A program made the translations under genes and the position numbers. Of a DNA stretch of 64,000 bases, positions 57,269-64,000 are shown in pieces. Under the pieces are notes generated by a model. It ran no database searches and was not told where the DNA came from. It saw only the letters and a list, made by a program, of their open reading frames with translations. Source of the stretch: Microcaldota archaeon (GTDB lineage: Archaea; Micrarchaeota; Micrarchaeia; Norongarragalinales; UBA97); the NCBI GenBank assembly GCA_016194335.1, contig JACQBR010000017.1:25332-89331 (forward strand), in the 5' to 3' direction. The first letter of the stretch is position 1. Each line of letters begins with the position of its first letter.

Positions 57269-59200
57269 ATGGCTCACGTTACCCTCACTCTTCCCAATGG
57301 CGCCACTCTCCAGCTGGAAAGGGGCGCGACCTGCCTCGACGCCGCGAGGAAAATTGGCGTCCGGCTCGCGTCAGCGGCGCTTGCGGCAAAATTGGATGGA
57401 ACGCCGGTGGACCTTTCGGCCAAGCTGGAGAACGACTCAACTTTCGAAGTTCTCACTTTCGACTCCAAGGGGGGCAAGGAAGTTTTCTGGCACTCCTCAA
57501 CCCACCTGATGGCACAGGCGGTAAAGCGGCTGTGGCCCGAAGTCGCACTTGGCGCCGGCCCTGCGGTTGAAGACGGTTTTTTCTACGACATGGAGCGCAA
57601 GGGGCCCTTCACGCCCGCGGACCTCGTTCGGATAGGGAAGGAAATGGAGAAAATCGTCAGGGAAGACTTTCCATCAAAGCGCATTGAAATGCCGGTGAAA
57701 GAGGCGTTGGCTTTTCTCAGAAAGAAGGCTGGCGAAAACAAGTTCAAGGTTGAAATTGTCAACGACCTTGTGAAGGCAGGGGGCGCAACTTCCGTCTCGT
57801 TCTACCAGCAGGGCGAATTTACCGACCTATGCGCCGGTCCCCACATTCCCTCAACGGGCTTGGTCAAGGCGTTCAAGCTCACCAAACTCTCTTCCGCATA
57901 CTGGCGCGGCAAGGAAGGCAACCCGAGCATGCAGCGCATCTACGGCGTTTCATTCCCAGCCAAGAAACAGCTTGATGCGCATCTTGCCATGCTTGAGGAG
58001 GCGGCAAAGCGCGACCACCGCAAGCTCGGGGCCGAGCTTGACCTTTTCAGCGTGCAGGAACTCGCCGGCTCGGGCCTGATTTTCTACCACCCCAAGGGCG
58101 GGCTCGTGCGCACGCTTGTTGAGGACTTCATCCGCAGCGAACATCTCTCGCGGGGCTACAAGCCGGTTTTCACCCCGCATCTTTTCAAGTCTGACGTTTG
58201 GAAGAAAAGCGGGCATTACGACAATTACAAGGAGAACATGTACTTCACCGAAATCGACGGGACCGAATACGGCATCAAGCCAATGAACTGCCCCGGCCAC
58301 ATAATGGTCTTCAACTCCGGAAGCCGCAGCTACAAGGAACTGCCCCTGCGCCTCTTCGAGCTCGGCACGGTCTACCGCCACGAGCTTTCGGGCGTGACAA
58401 GCGGCCTCTTCCGCGTGCGTGGATTCACGCAGGACGATTCGCACCTTTTCTGCACCCCGTCGCAGCTCAAGGCCGAAATCAAGGGAGTGATGGAATTCGC
58501 AATTTTCATGCTGCGCTCTTTCGGCTTTGACGACTTTGCAATCACCCTTTCGACCAAGCCCCAGAAAGCCATCGGCGACGACAGGGTGTGGGAAGAGGCG
58601 ACCACCGCGCTTCGCGACGTGCTTATCGGAATGAAGCTCCCCTACGACATCGACGCCGGCGGCGGGGCGTTTTACGGCCCCAAAATCGACCTGAAAATCA
58701 AGGATGCCCTCGGCAGGCTCTGGCAGTGCACCACCGTGCAGGTGGACTTCAACCTTCCGGAGAGGTTCGACGTTTCCTACATTGCAGAGGACGGCAAGAA
58801 ACACCGCGCTGTGATGATTCACCGCGCGCTTCTCGGCAGCATCGAGCGCTTCCTCGGCGTGCTTATTGAACACTACGGCGGCGCGCTCCCCCTCTGGCTT
58901 TCCCCCGTGCAGGTAATCTTCCTTCCCATAAGCGATTTTCACGCGCCGTTTGCCAGGGGGCTTGCCGCGAGGATGGAAAAATCAGGCATCCGCACCTTAG
59001 TCGACGACTCGCAGGAAAAGCTGGGGCTGAAGATACGCAACGCCCAGCTTGAGAAAATCCCCCGCATGCTCGTGATTGGCGAGAGGGAAGAGGCGAGCGG
59101 GGAGCTTGCAGTCCGTCTACGCGACGGCACGATTGAGCAAGGCATCCCCATAGGCCGATTCATCGAAAAGACGCTGAAGGAAATCGAGGAAAAGACGTGA
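57269..59200 (+). CDS. thrS: Threonyl-tRNA synthetase, bacterial type
   Basis: A 643-aa ThrRS in the bacterial/eukaryotic layout: N-terminal TGS domain (VTLTLPNGATLQLERGATCL), N2 editing domain with HSSTH (about 75-79) and LCAGPH, then the catalytic core with NCPGHIMVF (the zinc Cys near residue 340), motif 2 around RVRGFTQDDSHLFC, and the anticodon domain. Most archaea have a ThrRS with a different, DTD-like editing domain. The N-terminal layout here points to transfer from bacteria or shared ancestry with a bacterial-type gene. Start ATG 57269. Confidence 0.95.
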   Translation: MAHVTLTLPNGATLQLERGATCLDAARKIGVRLASAALAAKLDGTPVDLSAKLENDSTFEVLTFDSKGGKEVFWHSSTHLMAQAVKRLWPEVALGAGPAVEDGFFYDMERKGPFTPADLVRIGKEMEKIVREDFPSKRIEMPVKEALAFLRKKAGENKFKVEIVNDLVKAGGATSVSFYQQGEFTDLCAGPHIPSTGLVKAFKLTKLSSAYWRGKEGNPSMQRIYGVSFPAKKQLDAHLAMLEEAAKRDHRKLGAELDLFSVQELAGSGLIFYHPKGGLVRTLVEDFIRSEHLSRGYKPVFTPHLFKSDVWKKSGHYDNYKENMYFTEIDGTEYGIKPMNCPGHIMVFNSGSRSYKELPLRLFELGTVYRHELSGVTSGLFRVRGFTQDDSHLFCTPSQLKAEIKGVMEFAIFMLRSFGFDDFAITLSTKPQKAIGDDRVWEEATTALRDVLIGMKLPYDIDAGGGAFYGPKIDLKIKDALGRLWQCTTVQVDFNLPERFDVSYIAEDGKKHRAVMIHRALLGSIERFLGVLIEHYGGALPLWLSPVQVIFLPISDFHAPFARGLAARMEKSGIRTLVDDSQEKLGLKIRNAQLEKIPRMLVIGEREEASGELAVRLRDGTIEQGIPIGRFIEKTLKEIEEKT

Positions 59201-59769
59201 GCGGAAATCAGGGAGAGGAGCTTGAAAAAGCGCGCCGCAATCTGCTTTCGGCCATGCGCGCAAACCTGATTTTTCCCCATCGTGAAAAGTTATTCGACGA
59301 ACTGATGGAAAAAGCAAGGTTCGTGCCAATAACCCGCAATCTCCCCGTTGGAAAAACGGGCCTGGCCATAATCCTTCAGGATGCGGCCAAGGCTGAATTG
59401 ATTATCGGCGAGCGGGATTTTCACCTGCATCACCTTCGGGTCGAGCCACATTTGCGCAGCGGGCTGGAAATCGGAAGCCGCCTTTTGGCGGGTGTCGAAC
59501 GTCTCGCTTTGAGCCAAGGAAAGGACTATCTGACGCTGGAGGCGTGGCCTTTGCGTTATGGGGAGCCCCATCCCTATCAGTTTTACCTGAAGAACGGATA
59601 CGTTCTCGCACCTAATGAAAATCCAGCCAAAGTCGATGTAAAGGTTGCGGCAGGAGAGCGCGTAGAAATGGTCAAATACCTCACTCATGGGGGAAAGCGC
59701 GCCTTCAAGAGCAATCTGAAAGCCGCCAACAAGAATCAGCGCGGCGTCAGGGTCGTGATTGAAGGATAG
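59197..59769 (+). CDS. GNAT-family acetyltransferase-like protein
   Basis: A 190-aa protein with a GNAT core: FHLHHLRVEPHLRSGLEIGS (the acetyl-CoA-binding helix), then DYLTLEAWPLRYGEPHPYQF and YLKNGYVL. The N- and C-terminal flanks are basic. It overlaps the thrS stop by 4 nt (GTGA), so they form one operon. Substrate unknown. Moderately confident in the fold. Confidence 0.78.
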   Translation: MSGNQGEELEKARRNLLSAMRANLIFPHREKLFDELMEKARFVPITRNLPVGKTGLAIILQDAAKAELIIGERDFHLHHLRVEPHLRSGLEIGSRLLAGVERLALSQGKDYLTLEAWPLRYGEPHPYQFYLKNGYVLAPNENPAKVDVKVAAGERVEMVKYLTHGGKRAFKSNLKAANKNQRGVRVVIEG

Positions 59770-59862
59770 CCGATGCTTTGAGAAACTCTCCCGCCAGTTT
59801 CATCCCTTCCACCCTTCCTCCGCCTTTTCCCTCGTTTCCTCCCCCGTTGTTAATGCGTGCTT

Positions 59863-59956
59863 TATAGCAAATCGCATTAATTCTGGAACTTTAGAAGTGC
59901 GATTTGCAACTAGCGGATTGCCGGCAATGTTTCATTGTTTATGCAATCCGCTGTTA
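59863..59956 (+). repeat. Double-hairpin element, full copy
   Basis: Same orientation as the 31437 copy and nearly identical, after reversal, to the 42687 copy. It lies between the GNAT gene and the stop codon of the next gene, whose TAA (on the minus strand) is adjacent to the last stem. Confidence 0.92.
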
Positions 59957-60652
59957 GATTGGCGGCTTGCCATTCCGTTCCTTACCGTAGTCCTCAATCG
60001 CATTCAGGCAGCTTGCCAGTGAATTTAGCGCGTTGTTCACCGCAGGCCTCGCGCCCGTAATGTCGATTCCAGTTTTGCCGCCGTAAATGTTCTCAAACGG
60101 ATATATGTATTGCGTCGCATCCCGAGGCGTATTGCCGCCACAACGAACTTGTGCGATTCCCGTTGAATCCTGCAGATTCCCGGCAAATGCGGGCCGGTTG
60201 TTCGCGCACGGCAGCCCGAATTGTTGTTGTGCCGGTGTTGACAAGGCTTCTGCGGCGAGCAGCGCCTCGTTCGCCGCCTTTACCCTATCCCGCGCGGCTT
60301 TCACGGCATCAACATAAGCAACGCACTCCCTCCGCATGCCCTCATTCTGCGCGTGGCTGCTGATGCAGCTTCTTGAGGGGTCAAGCGCAAGGAAGGACTC
60401 GAACGTAACTTTCTCTGCATCGGCTTGGGGGAAGCAGTCGGAAAATTTAGCGGCAAATTCAGGCCCGCAAGTTGCGTTGTATGACTGGCATTCGACCGCA
60501 ACAATGGCAAGCACGGGTATCGCGCCCGCTTGTTCCGAACTGTCAAGGAATGCCGTCTTTTTGCCAGCCCCTACGTAATACGCGGCTGCAACAAGAAGGA
60601 GCACTATGAACGCCAATGCAAGAATGAGTTTGTTCACTATGGATTCAATCAA
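59954..60652 (-). CDS. Membrane-anchored exported Cys-rich protein
   Basis: A 232-aa protein with an N-terminal membrane segment (LILALAFIVLLLVAAAYYVG). The exported part has eight cysteines (AVECQSYNATC, SDCFPQADAE, RSCISSHA, RRECVAY, LPCANNRP, QVRCGG, ASCLNAIED). Cysteine spacing suggests disulfides. No domain is recognised. It ends at a repeat element. Start ATG 60652. Confidence 0.62.
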   Translation of the reverse strand: MIESIVNKLILALAFIVLLLVAAAYYVGAGKKTAFLDSSEQAGAIPVLAIVAVECQSYNATCGPEFAAKFSDCFPQADAEKVTFESFLALDPSRSCISSHAQNEGMRRECVAYVDAVKAARDRVKAANEALLAAEALSTPAQQQFGLPCANNRPAFAGNLQDSTGIAQVRCGGNTPRDATQYIYPFENIYGGKTGIDITGARPAVNNALNSLASCLNAIEDYGKERNGKPPI

Positions 60653-60655
60653 GCA

Positions 60656-61915
60656 TTATGCGCTTGCGGCTTTTAACAGTTCCTTCGCCCGTTTCATCCC
60701 CTCTTTCGCCCGTTTCCATTCCTTCCCCTCGCTGTTGATGCGCACCTTGGGCTCGGTTTGCGACTCGCGGATGAGAAGTATGAAGTCCTTGAAGACGGCG
60801 TGCACGCCGTCGGCCGTTTCCATTTTTTCAAGCCCCCTCGCCGACTTGACTATTGAGGCGAGTTTGGCGAAATCCACTTTCCCCCCGACCGTCCCGGTGA
60901 GCATGGAATTCGTGAATTTTTCTGAGAATTCCCTCAATTCCCCCGGCTTGGTTCCTGAAAGTAGGCACGCTGCGTAAATCCCGTCGCTGTCGGGCAGGTG
61001 CTTTGTGAAGTAATAGTGGCCGTTGCGCTCGGCCCCAAACGCGGCCTTGTGCTTGAAGAGTGCAGTCACGACGTTGGTCGTCCCAACAGGGCATATTATT
61101 GTCTTGAAACCCCGGTCCCGCAGGTAGTCCTTCACTTCCTGCGTGAAGTCGATGTTGAGCACTATCCCGTCTTTTTTCGAAAAGAAATTCTCGCAAATGA
61201 ATGCCGCGACAATCCCGCCGTCAATCACCTTGCCGCGGTCGACGGTCATCACGCGGTCGGCATCGCCGTCGAAGGCGAACCCCACTTGCTTGCGCCTCAC
61301 CGCCTCGGCCTTCAGCTCATCCAGCGTGCCTTCCTTCGGCTCGGGCGAGTGGCTCTCAAAACGCGGGTCTGCAACGTCGAAAATCCTCTCTGGAAATTTT
61401 TCCTTAATCGCGCACGCCGCACCGCCGGAAAGGTCGAACAGCCCGTCCTTAACTTCCGGAAGGCTTTCGGCGTACTGCTTCAGCAATGGCGCGGCGTCGA
61501 AAACCTCCGCAGTTTTTTTCGGCGGGTTTTGGCTTGTTTGCCTGCTTGTTTTCATTCCCGCGTATTTTCTCCCGAACTCCTCCGAAAGTTCCTTGAGCTG
61601 GCCTTCAAATGCAGTGTGCCTCTCGGCAAAGAACTTCGCCCCCGCGTATTCGGCGGGGTTGTGGCTTGCCGTGATTGCCATTCCCCATTCGAAAGAGTTG
61701 AATGAAACCGCGGGGGTGGGCGCGTGGCCCAGAAAGAGAATTTCCCCGCAAAACCCCTGGCAAAATGCGTCGAAAAGCTCCTGGTTGTGCTGCCTGAAGT
61801 CCATTCCCTCAACGAGCTTGGGGGCAAAAGAGTTCATCGCCTCGCCCAGCGCGCGGAACTTTTCAGGCGTGACCTCGCTGCCAAATACCCCCCGGATGTC
61901 GTAACCTCTGAACAT
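60656..61915 (-). CDS. Phosphomannomutase/phosphoglucomutase
   Basis: A 419-aa alpha-D-phosphohexomutase. It opens MFRGYDIRGVFGSEVTPEKF, with the catalytic Ser in ITASHNPAEYAGAK, the metal loop DGDADRVMTVD and the sugar-binding GAERNGHYYFT. The last region (GKEWKRAKEGMKRAKELLKA) is helical. The frame is open 27 codons upstream, but ATG 61915 is the family start. It is next to a sugar nucleotidylyltransferase. Confidence 0.93.
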   Translation of the reverse strand: MFRGYDIRGVFGSEVTPEKFRALGEAMNSFAPKLVEGMDFRQHNQELFDAFCQGFCGEILFLGHAPTPAVSFNSFEWGMAITASHNPAEYAGAKFFAERHTAFEGQLKELSEEFGRKYAGMKTSRQTSQNPPKKTAEVFDAAPLLKQYAESLPEVKDGLFDLSGGAACAIKEKFPERIFDVADPRFESHSPEPKEGTLDELKAEAVRRKQVGFAFDGDADRVMTVDRGKVIDGGIVAAFICENFFSKKDGIVLNIDFTQEVKDYLRDRGFKTIICPVGTTNVVTALFKHKAAFGAERNGHYYFTKHLPDSDGIYAACLLSGTKPGELREFSEKFTNSMLTGTVGGKVDFAKLASIVKSARGLEKMETADGVHAVFKDFILLIRESQTEPKVRINSEGKEWKRAKEGMKRAKELLKAASA

Positions 61916-61992
61916 AGAAATAACGCCGTTTTTCCCTTTTCTCCTTTCCGCCATTTTTCCCAGTTTTCCCCTTACGCCCCCCCGCCGGTCAA

Positions 61993-63231
61993 TCACTTAG
62001 CGGAGTTGTCGCTGCCGTCCTCCATGTTTCTCAGGACGTACGAATGGGGGTGCACGCGGCATCGCTCGCCAATGAGCACGCCGCAGTTTATCGAGACGTT
62101 CACTCCCGTCTTAGCCCCCTTTCCGATCACCGCGCCCAGTTTGCGCTTGCGGCTGCTCACGCGTTCGCCCTTGATTTCCGCGGGGATTTCAGCCTCGTCA
62201 AAGCGAAGGTTGGCAACTATCGTCCCGCCGCCGAGGTTGACCTCCTCGCAGATTATCGAATCGGCAACGTAGGAAAGGTGTGCTGCATTCGCCCCGCGCA
62301 ATATGATTGAATTCTTTATTTCCGTGCTGTTGCCCACGTGGTTGTCCCCCTCGAGAAACGAGTGCGGCCTGATGTAAGCGCTTGGCCCCACCGTGCAGTT
62401 ATCGCCGATGTACGCCGGGCCTTCGATGTAAGTGCCGCTTTTCACCACCGCGCCCTTGCCGAGAAAAAGCTTTCCCTTCACGTTCACAAACGACTCGATG
62501 GCGCCTTCCCTCCCCTCCCGCATCACGTGCTCGAGGGCAAATGCGCTGGCGTCAAGGTAGTTCCAGAAATAGCCGATGTCGTTCCAGTAGCCATCGTACT
62601 CCAGCACTTCGACCGCGTTGCTTTTGGCGTATTTCCCAAGCGCTTCGGTTGCCTCAAGCTCCCCCCTCGCGGATTTCTTCACGCTCCGCAGCGCTTGGAG
62701 AAAATCGTTCCGGCAGTAGTAAACCCCCGTGTTGATTACCCCGGCCGTTTTTTCCTCCGGTTTTTCCACTATTCCCGCAAGTTTTCCCCTAACCGTTTGC
62801 AGAAGCCCGTACGGGCTCGCGTCATCCACCTTCTTCCCTACGATGAAGGGCTGTTTTCCCCTGAGCCTGACGGCAAGCGTGCGGTAAAACGACGGCTGGA
62901 AGAACGTGTCGGCGTTGATAACCAGAAAGTCGCTTCCTCCTATCGCCTTGGCAGCGGCGAGCACGGCATCCGCAGTCCCGAGCTGTTTGCGCTGGACTGC
63001 AAACTCCACTTTGCTGCCGAACCTCTTGAGATGCCCCTCCACTTCCCTTCCCGCATCGTCGCCCGAAACGACAACTATTATTTTCTCCACCCCGCCGCTT
63101 TCCGCGATGCCTTGGGCTATCCAATCCACAATCGGCTTTCCCATTATGCGCACAAGCGCCTTGGGCGTGGAGGACGTGACGGGCCAGAGGCGCGTCCCCC
63201 GGCCAGCGCAGAGCAATACGGCTACGGTCAT
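61993..63231 (-). CDS. Sugar-1-phosphate nucleotidylyltransferase with left-handed beta-helix
   Basis: A 412-aa GlmU-like protein. The N-terminal nucleotidyltransferase has LLCAGRGTRLWPVTSSTPKA, followed by AVQRKQLGTADAVLAAAKAI. The C-terminal ~170 residues form hexapeptide repeats (AVVKSGTYIEGPAYIGDNCT, VNLGGGTIVANLRFD). It probably makes an activated sugar (UDP-GlcNAc or dTDP/GDP sugar) and may acetylate. It works with the adjacent phosphohexomutase. Start is ATG 63231; the frame continues 18 codons upstream. Confidence 0.92.
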   Translation of the reverse strand: MTVAVLLCAGRGTRLWPVTSSTPKALVRIMGKPIVDWIAQGIAESGGVEKIIVVVSGDDAGREVEGHLKRFGSKVEFAVQRKQLGTADAVLAAAKAIGGSDFLVINADTFFQPSFYRTLAVRLRGKQPFIVGKKVDDASPYGLLQTVRGKLAGIVEKPEEKTAGVINTGVYYCRNDFLQALRSVKKSARGELEATEALGKYAKSNAVEVLEYDGYWNDIGYFWNYLDASAFALEHVMREGREGAIESFVNVKGKLFLGKGAVVKSGTYIEGPAYIGDNCTVGPSAYIRPHSFLEGDNHVGNSTEIKNSIILRGANAAHLSYVADSIICEEVNLGGGTIVANLRFDEAEIPAEIKGERVSSRKRKLGAVIGKGAKTGVNVSINCGVLIGERCRVHPHSYVLRNMEDGSDNSAK

Positions 63232-63417
63232 TTCAACCGCTAATTGGAATGTCGCTTCCGCCTTAAAAAATCCTTTACAGCCCATTATGGGAATTTCAAT
63301 AGCGATATTGCATTCTCACTATGGGGGGGGTGCCCGGCGATGTCCCTGCGCCGCGCCCCCGCCCCCTCCCGTTTGACGACTGGTTTTTAAGCGTTGCTCG
63401 GCGAATTAATTGAACGC

Positions 63418-63759
63418 ATGGGCACTGGCAAGAACGCATCGTTTGACGACTTCTCCAAAATCGACCTTCGCGTGGGCAAGGTCATCGAGTGCGAGCCCGT
63501 CGAGGGAAGCGAGAAGCTCTACAAGCTCACAGTGCGCCTTGGCGAGGAGACCCGCACGATTGCAAGCGGCATTGCCCAGCACTACGCGCCCGACGAGCTT
63601 CTCGGCAAGCGCATAATCGTGATTGCCAACCTCGAGCCCAAGACCGTAATGGGAATCGAGAGCAGGGGGATGCTCCTCGCGGCGGAAGACGCGGCGGGAA
63701 AACTGTCTCTAGTCACCCTCGACGACGAGAACTTTCCCGACGGGACGCAGGTGCACTGA
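63418..63759 (+). CDS. Stand-alone tRNA-binding OB domain (MetRS-beta/Arc1p-like)
   Basis: A 113-aa OB-fold domain like the C-terminal domain of methionyl-tRNA synthetase. It has FSKIDLRVGKVIECEPVEGS, LYKLTVRLGEETRTIASGIA and the EPKTVMGIESRGMLLAAED motif. Stand-alone versions can deliver tRNA to synthetases. ATG 63418 is preferred over an upstream in-frame start. The intergenic stretch upstream is very GC-rich, with a run of Gs and Cs. Confidence 0.92.
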   Translation: MGTGKNASFDDFSKIDLRVGKVIECEPVEGSEKLYKLTVRLGEETRTIASGIAQHYAPDELLGKRIIVIANLEPKTVMGIESRGMLLAAEDAAGKLSLVTLDDENFPDGTQVH

Positions 63760-63789
63760 AGCAGGACTTTTTCTAAAACAAGCTGGCAC

Positions 63790-63980
63790 TGCGATTTGAA
63801 TGCGGCTGTCGCGCCTTGAGGCTTGGGCTCAGTTCAGCGAGAAAGTAGGAACTGAGCTTAGTAGGTGCGGGCCATCGAACCCTCCGCCTTCGGGGCGGGG
63901 AGGGCTGGCCCGCATTGTGAGGAGGGGTTGGTAAGGGGAGTTCTTCCCCTTACTGCTGTTTCTTTTTCTGTTCGTGCGTA
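63790..63980 (+). ncRNA. Candidate structured RNA ending in an intrinsic terminator
   Basis: Three consecutive hairpins: GCTCAGTTC/GAACTGAGC (63827-63835 and 63849-63857), GCGGGCC/GGCCCGC (63867-63873 and 63907-63913) with an inner GC stem, and GTAAGGGG/CCCCTTAC (63931-63938 and 63946-63953) followed by a T-rich tract. No coding frame is seen. I cannot match it to SRP RNA or RNase P RNA, so its identity is open. Confidence 0.4.
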
Positions 63981-64000
63981 GTTATTGCTCCTAGCGGCGC

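Noticed and set aside
57950..58942. Long minus-strand frame opposite thrS
   Set aside because: Shadow frame of a conserved synthetase; no independent start or motifs.
63867..63913. tRNA-like element with GCGGGCC/GGCCCGC ends and a GGTTCGAT-like segment on the minus strand
   Set aside because: Only about 47 nt with no room for D or anticodon arms and the T-stem does not close; it is a plain hairpin.

Overview
The window is archaeal. It encodes transcription factor E, aIF6, pelota, RNase P subunit Rpp21, ribosomal proteins S19e, L31e and L39e, SRP54 and FtsY, a PDCD5-like protein, prefoldin alpha, deoxyhypusine synthase, an OB-fold RPA, GGGP synthase for ether lipids, archaeal-type PEP carboxylase and ApgM. 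Many genes have a TATA-like element about 25-30 nt before the start codon. All three tRNA genes carry introns, several at non-canonical positions, and one reads as tRNA-Ile with anticodon UAU. The DNA is GC-rich and densely packed. This fits a small-genome archaeon, probably DPANN-like, but there is no rRNA gene to settle the phylum.

Layout. 1-245: tail of an unknown protein. 435-9128: a type IV pilus/Tad-like island with one assembly ATPase, two TadC-type platform proteins, a prepilin peptidase and ten to eleven small pilin-like proteins with class III signal sequences. 9196-19788: pelota, a coiled-coil methyltransferase-like protein, an ACT-like protein, gatB, nurA, pth2, a vapBC pair and an MBL-fold hydrolase. 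19825-24608: a DEAD-box helicase with a Gly-rich tail, a zinc-ribbon protein, a half-length SWIB protein, and a divergent pair (secreted coiled-coil protein and membrane-anchored wHTH protein) separated by twin hairpins. 24756-30730: PEP carboxylase, a HhH DNA glycosylase, ApgM, enolase and a JAMM protease. 30781-36725: small regulators, tRNA-iMet and tRNA-Lys with introns, TFE, aTrm56, a rhomboid protease and a ThiF-like E1. 36858-42687: a SUF Fe-S operon (regulator, sufC, sufB, sufD, sufS, a micro-membrane protein, sufU). 42830-51408: KaiC-like ATPase, deoxyhypusine synthase, a nucleotide kinase, RPA, GGGP synthase, RtcA, a second prepilin peptidase, SRP54 and a CDP-alcohol phosphatidyltransferase. 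51457-56718: tRNA-Ile(UAU), then a translation/targeting operon (rnp4, rps19e, PDCD5, rpl39e, rpl31e, eif6, pfdA, ftsY, TRAM protein). 57269-63759: a bacterial-type threonyl-tRNA synthetase, a GNAT protein, sugar-phosphate genes and a stand-alone tRNA-binding domain.

The least explained features are repeats and RNA structures. A roughly 92-bp double-hairpin element occurs in three full copies and one truncated copy between genes. A separate 56-bp hairpin occurs once inside the D-loop intron of tRNA-Ile and again directly after that gene. Introns at position 30/31 recur in tRNA-iMet and tRNA-Lys, and tRNA-Lys has an additional T-loop interruption. Twin hairpins share a loop but not stems (23652-23705), and an array of inverted GTGTCAAA boxes flanks an A/T-rich island (56870-57135). 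I saw no CRISPR array, insertion sequence or rRNA.
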